A stretch of DNA of 64,000 bases, taken from CAZZHG01 sp964653655. GTDB taxonomy: Bacteria; Bdellovibrionota; FAC87; UBA2466. Shown here in pieces: positions 52,186 to 59,814 of this stretch. The notes under the pieces were generated by a model. The model saw only the letters and a list, made by a program, of their open reading frames with translations, did no database searches and had not been told where the DNA came from. A program made the position numbers and the translations under genes. Numbering within the stretch: the first letter of the stretch is position 1; each line of letters starts with the position of its first letter. The stretch is from contig CAZZHG010000005.1 in the NCBI GenBank assembly GCA_964653655.1, positions 22,145 through 86,144 on the forward strand. Direction: 5' to 3'.

Positions 52186-52764
52186 ATGAAGCCACTTTCC
52201 CTGACCCTACTGGCCCTGACTCTCACGGCGGCGCTACTGCCGCGCGAAGGCCGCGCCGCTTTTCTACCGGTTTGCTCGCGCACGCCGGCGGTCACCGCCT
52301 TTCTCGAACTGACGCTCAAGAAAAAATGCGCCGACATCACCGCGGCCGACCTCATCACCGTCAAACGGGTGGACGTCGGGCACAAAAAAATCAAGGAGTT
52401 CAAAGCGGATGATTTCACGGGGCTCTTCAACCTCGAGATTTTGAACATCCGAAGCAATGAGTACACGGAACTTCCCGAGGGCCTGCTGAAGGATCTCGTG
52501 AATCTGAAAACCATCGTCATCATCGGGACGACCCTTCGCCACTACCCGGACGATTTTCTCGCTTACGCCCCCAACATCGAAAACCTCCACGCGTTTCGCA
52601 ACAACGTGAGGACGATGTCCGAGTCCCTCATGCAACGCCTCGAAGCCGCGCGCGGTCTGAAATTCATCGACTTCGACGCTTCCCTGCAGACGGCGGAAAA
52701 GAATCGGCTGAACCGCCTGTTTCCGGCAGGTGGCGCGGTGGAACTGGCCCTCATCGGAGAATAA
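52186..52764 (+). CDS. Secreted leucine-rich repeat-like protein
   Basis: The product has 192 residues, with a GGAGG site and a signal peptide (LTLLALTLTAALLPREGRAA). Residues 65-155 show LRR-like spacing: LFNLEILNIRSNEYTELPEGLLK, LVNLKTIVIIGTTLRHYPDDFLA, ANIENLHAFRNNV-type steps. An N-terminal cap with Cys pairs (VCSRT, KKCADI) precedes it. It opens a four-gene transcription unit driven by the conserved element. A role in binding or secretion is only inferred. Confidence 0.6.
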   Translation: MKPLSLTLLALTLTAALLPREGRAAFLPVCSRTPAVTAFLELTLKKKCADITAADLITVKRVDVGHKKIKEFKADDFTGLFNLEILNIRSNEYTELPEGLLKDLVNLKTIVIIGTTLRHYPDDFLAYAPNIENLHAFRNNVRTMSESLMQRLEAARGLKFIDFDASLQTAEKNRLNRLFPAGGAVELALIGE

Positions 52765-52766
52765 CC

Positions 52767-53396
52767 ATGAACCCGGCGCTGATCCCCCATCTCACTCCTG
52801 GCGAACGTCACCCTGACTGGGAGCGGTTGTACGAGAAAGTCCCGGCGGAGGCTCTACCCTGGCATCTGGACGGACTGGACCCCGACATGCTCGCCGAAGT
52901 TCGCGGGATGGGGAACATCAAGCGCGCTCTCGATCTGGGCTGCGGTCTGGGAAGCCAGGCCGCGGCCCTCACCGAGCTCGGCATCGAAACCACCGGCACG
53001 GATATCTCGGGCGCCGCCGTCACCCGGGCGGCGGCGCTCTACCCAAAAACCCGATTTATCGTCGACGACGCGACGAATACCGCGCTCGCGGAGAAATTCG
53101 ACCTCGTCCTCGATCGGGGATGCTTTCACGTTCTTGCTGAAACCGCATATGAAGCCTACCTAAATTCCCTCGAAACCCTACTAGAGCCGGGGGGCCGCTT
53201 CCTACTCAAGGCATTCAGCCTGGAGAATGGAAGCTCGCCCTTCGGTCCCCTCCTCTTCAAGCCGGCCGACCTCGTGAAACTGTTTGCTCCGCGTTTTCGC
53301 ATTCAGAAAATGCGCCGCACTTTTTTCCAAGGACCAACGTCCCGTTCACCGGTTGCCTGGCTCGTCGTCATGAAAAGAAAGGACCCCAATGTCTGA
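52767..53396 (+). CDS. SAM-dependent methyltransferase (class I)
   Basis: The product has 209 residues and begins 3 bases after the LRR gene. SAM motif I is ALDLGCGLGSQA, the acidic loop is TTGTDISGAAV, and LVLDRGCFHVLAE is the post-motif shared by thiopurine S-methyltransferase- and TehB-like proteins. It ends with the SPVAWLVVMKRK strand. It may methylate a biosynthetic intermediate or a toxic thiol/chalcogen compound. The stop overlaps the next gene by 8 bases. Confidence 0.85.
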   Translation: MNPALIPHLTPGERHPDWERLYEKVPAEALPWHLDGLDPDMLAEVRGMGNIKRALDLGCGLGSQAAALTELGIETTGTDISGAAVTRAAALYPKTRFIVDDATNTALAEKFDLVLDRGCFHVLAETAYEAYLNSLETLLEPGGRFLLKAFSLENGSSPFGPLLFKPADLVKLFAPRFRIQKMRRTFFQGPTSRSPVAWLVVMKRKDPNV

Positions 53397-54204
53397 AATC
53401 GTCGTACTGGGCCCAACTGGAAACGTCGGCTCCGCGCTACTGCGCCTGCTGCTCAGCCAAGATGTCGGCGTGCGCACCGGCAACCGTCAGGACTTCGACT
53501 ATTTCCAGCCGAAGACCTACGCCCCGCTCTTTCGGGGAGCGACCCATCTCTTTCTGCTCACCCCTATCACGGAGCAAATGGTGGAGCTCACCGAAGCTTT
53601 GCTAATGGCCGCCCAGAAGGCGGGGATAAGGCGCATCGTGAAGCTCTCCGCTTTGGGAGCGCACCAGAAATCCCCCGTCCGGCTTTTGCGCTGGCATGGG
53701 GAAGCCGAGCGGCTCATGGAAAAAACCGGGCTTCCTTGCGTGTCGTTGCGGCCAAACGCCTTCATGCAGAACTTCAGTCAGTTTCAGGGACGAGCCATCC
53801 GCGCGACCGGAAAGATTGCGGCGCCGGCGGGAGATTCCCGCGTCTCCTTTATCGACGCCAATGACGTCGCCAAAGCGGCGGCCCGCGTACTTCTCGACGA
53901 CACGAAGTACGGCGCCTTCGAGCTTACCGGCCCCGAAAGCTTGAGCTACGCGGAGGTGGCCCGCCGGCTCTCCACCGCGACGGGAAAACGGATTGCCTAC
54001 GAGAACGTCACCGAAGAGCGCGCCCGCGCCGACATGGAGCGCGGGAAAGTCCCGCCCTGGAAGGCGGAAGCACTTCTCGAGCTCTACCAAAGCTACAAGC
54101 GGGGCGAAGGGGAGACTCTAACTTCGGATCTCGCCGAGCTGACCCAAACGACCGGCCGCCGTCTCGACAGCTTTTTCATTCAACACAGGGAGGACTTCCT
54201 ATGA
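53389..54204 (+). CDS. NmrA/atypical SDR-family NAD(P)-binding protein
   Basis: The product has 271 residues. The N-terminal Rossmann motif VVLGPTGNVGSALLRLLL binds NAD(P). The strand HLFLLTPI and the segment RRIVKLSALGAHQKSP are typical of NmrA/QOR2-like atypical SDRs, which lack the standard Tyr-x3-Lys triad. The segment SLRPNAFMQNF closes the substrate pocket. These act as reductases or redox sensors. It overlaps both neighbours by a few bases, so it is part of the same operon. Confidence 0.82.
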   Translation: MSEIVVLGPTGNVGSALLRLLLSQDVGVRTGNRQDFDYFQPKTYAPLFRGATHLFLLTPITEQMVELTEALLMAAQKAGIRRIVKLSALGAHQKSPVRLLRWHGEAERLMEKTGLPCVSLRPNAFMQNFSQFQGRAIRATGKIAAPAGDSRVSFIDANDVAKAAARVLLDDTKYGAFELTGPESLSYAEVARRLSTATGKRIAYENVTEERARADMERGKVPPWKAEALLELYQSYKRGEGETLTSDLAELTQTTGRRLDSFFIQHREDFL

Positions 54205-54632
54205 GCCGTACTTTTTCTTTGTCCGCTAGCTGGGAGGGCGCCTTGGAAGGAAACGGAACCCTTTCCACCCAAGGCCTCGAAGCGCGCTTCTCCGTTCCGG
54301 TGAGCCTTGGCGGCGCGGGAGCCGGCACCAACCCGGAAGAGTTGTTACTAGGGGCGGCATCGAGCTGCTTTCTTATCACGCTCGCGGCGGTGCTTCAGCG
54401 CCGCAAAATCGCGGTCTCGAAGCTAGAAATCCGAAGCGAGCTGGAAGTGGACTTCGAAGGCGGTCTTCGCGCGAAGCGCATCCGGCATTTCCCGTCGATA
54501 AAACTTACGTCGCTCGGCGAAGGCGTGAAGGAGGGCGTTCTCCAAGCGGTGGACGCCGCCGAAGCGAACTGCCTGGTCGCGAAAGCTCTAAGCGGAAACA
54601 TCGCCTTCGAAATAGCTACGGAAATCCTATGA
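54201..54632 (+). CDS. OsmC/Ohr-family peroxidase
   Basis: The product has 143 residues and overlaps the preceding stop by 4 bases (ATGA). The OsmC pattern is clear: GAGTNPEELLLGAASSCFLITLA holds the peroxidatic Cys, and AAEANCLVAKAL holds the second Cys. The family reduces organic hydroperoxides through the Cys pair. Sitting at the end of a putative biosynthetic operon, it may protect against oxidised intermediates. Confidence 0.87.
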   Translation: MSRTFSLSASWEGALEGNGTLSTQGLEARFSVPVSLGGAGAGTNPEELLLGAASSCFLITLAAVLQRRKIAVSKLEIRSELEVDFEGGLRAKRIRHFPSIKLTSLGEGVKEGVLQAVDAAEANCLVAKALSGNIAFEIATEIL

Positions 54633-54635
54633 GCG

Positions 54636-54712
54636 ATCCCATCAAATCCCCTCACGATCTTCCAGGCGTGGTCAGTGGAGCGGAAGGCCCGCCCCCTCTA
54701 CAGTCGAATTAG
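54636..54712 (+). promoter_or_regulatory. Conserved promoter element, copy 2 (upstream of 54722)
   Basis: ATCCCATCA (54636-54644) and ATCCCCTCA (54646-54654) are direct repeats 10 bases apart; GGTCAGTGG follows at 54670-54678 and TCGAATTAG at 54704-54712. Spacing is identical to copy 1 at 52076-52152. The ribosome site (TTAGGAG) overlaps the last block, and the ATG of the nine-gene operon follows at 54722. Confidence 0.75.
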
Positions 54713-54721
54713 GAGAAGTGG

Positions 54722-55888
54722 ATGCGTTACCTGGTTCAAAAGTTCGGAGGCACGTCGGTGGCGACACCGGAGAAGATTCGAAACGCCGCGCGCCGCGTGC
54801 TTCGGGCGAAGCAAGCAGGCTATCGGGTTGCCGTCGTCGTAAGCGCCATGGCGAAGGAGACCGATCGCCTGCTTGCTCTCGGCCGCTCCTTCTCCAATGT
54901 CCCCGACGCCCGCGAAGTGGACGTGGCGCTCGCGACCGGCGAGATGGTCTCGGCCGCTCTCATGGCGCTCGCTCTCCAAGGGGAAGGCGCCTCGGCCCGC
55001 TCCTTTCTCGGCTTTCAGATTCCTTTCCTTACGGACTCGCGGGCGGGTGCCGCGCGCCTTCTTTCCGTCGATAGCGCGCAACTCGAAGCAAGCTTCACCA
55101 AGAACGAGATTCCGGTGATTGCCGGCTTCCAGGGAGTCGACGGCGACGGCCGGCTCACCACGCTTGGCCGAGGCGGCTCCGACACGACGGCGGTGGCCGT
55201 TGCGGCGGCACTGCCCGAAGCGCTTTGCGAGATCTACACGGACGTCGAAGGCGTCTATAGCGCGGACCCCCGCATCTGCGAGGACGCGGTTCTGCTGCCC
55301 GAAGTTTCCTATCCCTTCATGATCGAGGCGGCGGGGCTTGGCGCCAAAGTAATGCACGATCGCAGCGTGAGGATGGGCCTCCAGTACGGGGTGCCCATCA
55401 TCGTAAAAAGCTCCTTTGCCGAGTCTGCGGGGACCCGCATCGGAAAGACCGAAACGCGAGCCAACTGCGTCACCTTGGATCGAAACGTCGTGCGGCTAAG
55501 CCTCATAGACGAGGATCCGGCGACCCCAATGGCGCAAGTGCTCGCCGAGCTCTCCGTTCCGTACGCCATGCTTGGCCGCGTGTCCGCGAGAGAGACGATG
55601 GCGGTCGTCCCCTCGACTTCGGTTGCACTCCTCTCCGATCGTTTCCGCCGCCGGCTTTGCTTCGTCGACGGTTCCGTCGCGAAGGTTTCCCTCGTCGGCC
55701 CGGCCGCCGCAAACGCCGGCCAGTGTCTACCGGACTTCGTGGGCCGGCTCTCTCAATTTCGTATCCGCTGCGGGGGCCTATCCGTCGGCGACCGCAGCGT
55801 AAGTTTTCTTGTGGAGGCGGCTCGGGCCGAAGAGGCCGCGAGACACCTCCACACCTTTTGTTCCCCCACCGTGAAGGAGGCCTGCTGA
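54722..55888 (+). CDS. Aspartate kinase, cluster-borne copy
   Basis: The product has 388 residues; the ribosome site is AGGAGAAG. Catalytic motifs are intact: VQKFGGTSVA, RGGSDTTAVAVA, and YTDVEGVYSADPRI. The C-terminal ACT region (from about 250) is divergent: it lacks the usual VTVVG-type block and ends in a strongly altered second ACT, which may free it from lysine/threonine feedback. It makes aspartyl phosphate, en route to aspartate semialdehyde, one of the two substrates of the GriI-type aldolase two genes downstream. Such pathway-dedicated aspartokinases are known in 3-amino-4-hydroxybenzoate clusters. The stop and next start overlap (TGATG). Confidence 0.85.
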   Translation: MRYLVQKFGGTSVATPEKIRNAARRVLRAKQAGYRVAVVVSAMAKETDRLLALGRSFSNVPDAREVDVALATGEMVSAALMALALQGEGASARSFLGFQIPFLTDSRAGAARLLSVDSAQLEASFTKNEIPVIAGFQGVDGDGRLTTLGRGGSDTTAVAVAAALPEALCEIYTDVEGVYSADPRICEDAVLLPEVSYPFMIEAAGLGAKVMHDRSVRMGLQYGVPIIVKSSFAESAGTRIGKTETRANCVTLDRNVVRLSLIDEDPATPMAQVLAELSVPYAMLGRVSARETMAVVPSTSVALLSDRFRRRLCFVDGSVAKVSLVGPAAANAGQCLPDFVGRLSQFRIRCGGLSVGDRSVSFLVEAARAEEAARHLHTFCSPTVKEAC

Positions 55889-57045
55889 TGTACATCGAGA
55901 CCGCCGAAAAAACCGTCGTCGAAATGCCTAAACGAAATAAACTCGAGAGCCCCCTTCTCTGGTACGACGCCCGGCAAAACCCGGAGTTAGTCACTCGCGC
56001 GCTTCAGTCGGGTTACAACGGACTGGTGCTCGCCGCGGCCGACCTCGCCCGCTACCAAAGCCTCCTCTCCGACAGACTCACCGCCATCGTCGACATCACC
56101 GAATCCTCGACGGAACTGGGAATCCTCCCGAACCTGGTGGTCGCAAGCCGCGACAAAGCGAATTTGAGAAAGAAAAGACTAGAGGGCTTCAAGACCGCCT
56201 TCCGTGCGTTTGTCGACGATGCCGCGAGCCTTCACGAAGCCATCGCCGTCGGCCGCGAGCACGACTACGTGCTTATGAGCTTCAAGGATCCGACGAACAT
56301 CCCCCTGGAGCTCGTCATCGCCTCCCTTCAGAGTTCGAACACGATTCTCGTAAAGGAAATCGAGCCGAACGCCCTGGAAGATGCACTGGTCACCGTCGGC
56401 GTGATGGAAGTGGGCGCGGACGGAGTGCTCTTCACCCCTCCGAGCCACTCAGTCATGGACGAGTTTCTGCAGCAATGGAGCCGGGTGACCAACAAGACCA
56501 TCGAGCTTCAGGTCGGCGAAATCGTGCGCACCCGCCCCATCGGCATGGGCTACCGCAGCTGCATCGATCTCGTAACGTTATTTGAGCCGACGGAAGGAAT
56601 GCTGGTCGGCTCCACTTCTCAAGGAGGCATCCTCTGCTGCCCCGAAGTGTTTCACCTGCCCTACATGGAGCTTAGACCTTTTCGCGTAAACGCCGGCGGC
56701 ATTCACAGTTACGTCTACAACCTGAACAACGAGACGAACTACATGACCGAGCTGCGCGCCGGATCGCCGGTGATGGTAGCCGACGCCAACGGACAAGTAC
56801 GCCGCTCCTACGTCGGGCGCATGAAGACGGAAGTGCGCCCCTTGCGCCTGATTGAGGTGAGCTTCGGCGAGGGCCTCCCGGTGAATCTGCTTCTGCAGGA
56901 CGACTGGCACGTACGGATCTACTCCGACGACGTTAAACCCCGAAACATCACGGAGCTTCGCCCCGGCGACAAAGTCCTGGGCCACGTCGCCGACCCCGGC
57001 CGTCACGTCGGCATCAAGGTGTCCGAGCACATTTTGGAGAACTGA
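55888..57045 (+). CDS. 3-dehydroquinate synthase II-family enzyme (GriH-like aminohydroxybenzoate cyclase)
   Basis: The product has 385 residues from the ATG at 55888, overlapping the kinase stop by one base. The family pattern is clear: ILVKEIEPNALEDALVTVGVMEVGADGVLFTPPS (residues 154-186), VGSTSQGGILCCPEV (240-254), FRVNAGGIHSYV and LRAGSPVMVADANGQ, and the closing DDVKPRNITELRPGDKVLGHVADPGRHVG. Family members include archaeal DHQ synthase II (AroB') and GriH/NspH, which cyclise and aromatise the GriI product to 3-amino-4-hydroxybenzoate. The adjacent GriI-like aldolase and aspartate kinase favour the second role. Confidence 0.85.
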   Translation: MYIETAEKTVVEMPKRNKLESPLLWYDARQNPELVTRALQSGYNGLVLAAADLARYQSLLSDRLTAIVDITESSTELGILPNLVVASRDKANLRKKRLEGFKTAFRAFVDDAASLHEAIAVGREHDYVLMSFKDPTNIPLELVIASLQSSNTILVKEIEPNALEDALVTVGVMEVGADGVLFTPPSHSVMDEFLQQWSRVTNKTIELQVGEIVRTRPIGMGYRSCIDLVTLFEPTEGMLVGSTSQGGILCCPEVFHLPYMELRPFRVNAGGIHSYVYNLNNETNYMTELRAGSPVMVADANGQVRRSYVGRMKTEVRPLRLIEVSFGEGLPVNLLLQDDWHVRIYSDDVKPRNITELRPGDKVLGHVADPGRHVGIKVSEHILEN

Positions 57046-57046
57046 C

Positions 57047-57859
57047 ATGTCTGGAAAACAACTGAGACTCAATCGCTTCCTCTACCGAGACTCTAAACGG
57101 GGCCTCATCGTCCCCATCGATCATGGGCTGACGCTTGGGCCGCTGCCCGGCATTCAGTCGGTGAGGGAAATCGGCCGGTGGATTCAAGACCCCGCCATCT
57201 GCGGAGTCATCGTCCACAAGGGAATGGCGGAGCGGCTCGCCGAAGCCCGCCTTCTCGATGGCCTCGGGCTCATGATCCATCTCAACGGGATGACCTCCCT
57301 TGCAGCGAAACCCGACACGAAGGAAGCCCTAACTTCCGTCGAGACGGCGCTCCGACTTGGCGCCGACGGCGTGTCCTTTCAGGTGAACTTCGACGGAGAA
57401 AATGATTCGCGCAACCTCCAGCTCATGGGCCGGATGGTCGACGAAGCGGCCGCTTACGGCCTACCGGTGCTCGCGATGGTTTACGACAAGGTCGAGGCCA
57501 AAGACCAGATTGCGACGCAAAGGCTTCGCCACCTGATTCGCGCGACGATTGAGATGGGCTGCGACGCCGTGAAAATAGCGCCGCCTGCTCAACTCAGCCT
57601 CCTACCGGGGCTGCTCGCCAATCTCTCGGAAGACATTCCGATCTTTCTCGCCGGCGGCGCGCTGGGATCCCGTCAGGAGCTAAGCGACTTGGTGAAGGGC
57701 GCCCTCAAAGCGGGAGCCGCCGGAGTCTGCGTCGGAAGAAACGTATTCCAACGTCCCGATGCCTCTCAGATCCTGGGCGAGCTTCGGGATCTGATTCGGC
57801 CGCCGTCCGTGGTCTCGGAAAGCCCTTTCTATGCGGGAGCGCTCCATGGAGCTCATTGA
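57047..57859 (+). CDS. DhnA-type class I aldolase (GriI-like)
   Basis: The product has 270 residues, one base after the previous stop. It has the DhnA/ADH-synthase layout: VPIDHGLTLGP (Asp25-His26), LMIHLNGMTS, LAMVYDK (Tyr146), DAVKIAPPA (Lys176, Schiff-base lysine) and FLAGGALGS (phosphate binding). GriI/NspI condense aspartate semialdehyde with dihydroxyacetone phosphate to a C7N unit; the archaeal relatives make a shikimate precursor. With the GriH-like gene it forms the two-enzyme route to 3-amino-4-hydroxybenzoate. Confidence 0.87.
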   Translation: MSGKQLRLNRFLYRDSKRGLIVPIDHGLTLGPLPGIQSVREIGRWIQDPAICGVIVHKGMAERLAEARLLDGLGLMIHLNGMTSLAAKPDTKEALTSVETALRLGADGVSFQVNFDGENDSRNLQLMGRMVDEAAAYGLPVLAMVYDKVEAKDQIATQRLRHLIRATIEMGCDAVKIAPPAQLSLLPGLLANLSEDIPIFLAGGALGSRQELSDLVKGALKAGAAGVCVGRNVFQRPDASQILGELRDLIRPPSVVSESPFYAGALHGAH

Positions 57860-58601
57860 TTTCCACGCGCACTTGGAGCCGACCGCGGCGGCGAGAGAGC
57901 GCCTGCTCGCCTCCATGGCTTCCAACGGGGTCAGCCAAAGTGTCGTGGTCGCGGGGCGGGTAATGAGCCCGAAGGAACTTTCCCGAAACGTCACGGAAGG
58001 CTTCGGCGGTAACTATCCGGTGCCAAACCGCGCGGTGCTCGACACTTGCGCACCGACGCTCGGCCGGCTTCTCCCCTTTTACTTTGCAAATCCATTCGAA
58101 AGCCCGGACGAGTACCGCGCTATCGGCCACCGCTTCTACGGCCTGAAGTTCGCGCCCATCGTGCACGGCGTTCCGCTGAACGATTCCAGGAATCAGCGCT
58201 ATATCGACGAGTCGAAGGCCTTCGGCCACAGCCTCTATCTCCACCTGCTTGCCCGGCCCGGCTTCGACACCCCAGCGCTCGTTCAACTCGTGGAAGCCAA
58301 CCCTTCGGTTTCCATCGTGCTCGGGCACGCAGGCTTAGGCACCCTCGACTTCTGCTCGATTGATGCCATCGCTCCTTTCCCCAACGCTCATCTCGAAACC
58401 TCCGGCGGCTTTTCCGCCGTTATCCGCTACGCCCTCGAAAAGCTGGGCCCGGATCGGGTCGTCTTCGGAAGCGAATACCCCATTCAGGAGCCGGCGGTCG
58501 AAATCCTGAAGGCGCGGCTCACGGGAATTTCGGAAAAGACTTCGAACGCCAACGCCAAGCGTTTGCTTGGACTAGGAGGTCCCCGTGACCAGGTTGCTTA
58601 A
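57846..58601 (+). CDS. Amidohydrolase-2 family protein, possible benzoxazole-forming cyclase
   Basis: The product has 251 residues from the ATG at 57846 (GGGAG site), overlapping the aldolase by 14 bases. Amidohydrolase motifs: IDFHAHLE (His7, His9), GLKFAPI (Lys101), LHLLARPG (His133), LGHAG (His161). The final metal site reads VVFGSEYP, with Glu210 where the family has Asp. NatAM of the nataxazole pathway is an amidohydrolase that helps close a benzoxazole ring from an aminohydroxybenzoate ester, so a similar role is plausible; the change to Glu may adjust the metal site. Decarboxylation or hydrolysis is an alternative. Confidence 0.75.
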   Translation: MELIDFHAHLEPTAAARERLLASMASNGVSQSVVVAGRVMSPKELSRNVTEGFGGNYPVPNRAVLDTCAPTLGRLLPFYFANPFESPDEYRAIGHRFYGLKFAPIVHGVPLNDSRNQRYIDESKAFGHSLYLHLLARPGFDTPALVQLVEANPSVSIVLGHAGLGTLDFCSIDAIAPFPNAHLETSGGFSAVIRYALEKLGPDRVVFGSEYPIQEPAVEILKARLTGISEKTSNANAKRLLGLGGPRDQVA

Positions 58602-59814
58602 CGAAGTAGTCGCCCGCGCGAAGAAAAGCCCCTTCTACAAAGGGAAACTCAGCTCCGGCCGTTTTGAGGACCAGCCCCTCACGACGAAGGCCGACCTTCG
58701 CGCCGGCTACCCCTTCGGGTTTCTCGCCGTCGAGAGAAAGAGAATCGCGACTTACCACGAGTCGAGCGGCACGGAAGGTAGCCCCATCGCCTCCTACTTC
58801 ACGGAACGGGATTGGAAGGACATTGCGTCGCGCTTTCGCCGAAGCGCGATTGGTCTCAAGGGCGATGACACCTTTCTCATCAAGACCCCGTACGCCATGG
58901 TGACGACCGCCCACCAGGCGCAGACCGCGGCCCGATCGGTTGGCGCGACCGTCGTTCCCGCCGACAACCGCTCCTTCAACATGCCTTACTCCCGGGTCGT
59001 GCAGCTTCTATCGGATGTGGAAGTGACGGTGACGTGGAGCCTTCCGACGGAGCTTCTCTACTGGAAGATCGCCGCCGACGCGAACGGGTACGACCTTACC
59101 GATTTTACAAAGCTTCGTGCTTTCTGGGTTGCGGGGGAGCCCATGAGCCCAAGCAAACGCCAGGCGATGAGTGCTCTTTGGGGCGGTAAACCCATCTTCG
59201 AGGATTACGGCAGCACGGAGACGGGAAGTCTCGCGGGCGAGTGCTCGGCGGGACGACTGCACTTCTGGAGCGATCGCATCCATGCCGAGGTGCTGGACCC
59301 GCGAACGCAGACTCTTTCTCTCTTCGGTAAGGGCCGGCTCGTGGTGACTCCGCTACTGCGAGAAGCCATGCCGCTGCTTCGTTACCTTCTCGACGACGAA
59401 GTGGAGCTGAGCCAGGCCGGTTGCAGCTGCGGGTCGCCTTACTCGCTCATCAAGGTCCTTGGCCGAGGCTCCCAGGCTTATGTCGTCGAGGGCAAGCCCC
59501 TGACGCCCCTCGAAGTGGAAGACGCCGTGTATGCAGCCGGCTTCGAGTTCGAGCTCGTCCTTTGGAGGGCCGTTGCGACTCCGAATGTTCTGAAGGTGGA
59601 GTACTACGCCCTAGGCGAGGGAGACCTTCCCTCTTTCGAATTGGAAGTGTCACGAAGGCTAGGAGTTCCGGTGAAGGCGCGACGAAGGCCGCTTTCGGAA
59701 TTTCTCGTGCCGGCCCTACTCACGGAAAAGCTTCGTTTCAGTAAACCCAAATTTCTATACCGCGAAAGCGAGAAACCCCCGCGCGCGGTTCACTATTCAC
59801 AGGAGGCCGTATGA
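58585..59814 (+). CDS. PaaK-like AMP-forming CoA ligase/adenylating enzyme
   Basis: The product has 409 residues from a GTG with an AGGAGG site; it overlaps the amidohydrolase by 17 bases. It follows the phenylacetate-CoA ligase pattern: ESSGTEGSP near residue 60, EDYGSTETGSLAGEC near 209, and LLRYLLDDEVEL near 264. The GCSCG pair is as in PaaK-type enzymes. It probably activates 3-amino-4-hydroxybenzoate or a related acid as an adenylate or CoA ester. The length is close to other PaaK-like biosynthetic ligases. It ends ATGA with the next gene. Confidence 0.82.
   Translation: MTRLLNEVVARAKKSPFYKGKLSSGRFEDQPLTTKADLRAGYPFGFLAVERKRIATYHESSGTEGSPIASYFTERDWKDIASRFRRSAIGLKGDDTFLIKTPYAMVTTAHQAQTAARSVGATVVPADNRSFNMPYSRVVQLLSDVEVTVTWSLPTELLYWKIAADANGYDLTDFTKLRAFWVAGEPMSPSKRQAMSALWGGKPIFEDYGSTETGSLAGECSAGRLHFWSDRIHAEVLDPRTQTLSLFGKGRLVVTPLLREAMPLLRYLLDDEVELSQAGCSCGSPYSLIKVLGRGSQAYVVEGKPLTPLEVEDAVYAAGFEFELVLWRAVATPNVLKVEYYALGEGDLPSFELEVSRRLGVPVKARRRPLSEFLVPALLTEKLRFSKPKFLYRESEKPPRAVHYSQEAV

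Noticed and set aside
54722..57859. Plain shikimate/lysine pathway genes
   Set aside because: The GriI/GriH pair is set in a tightly overlapping operon with ligases, an oxidase, cupin and VOC genes, which primary metabolism would not need; a shikimate role is kept only as the refuting alternative.
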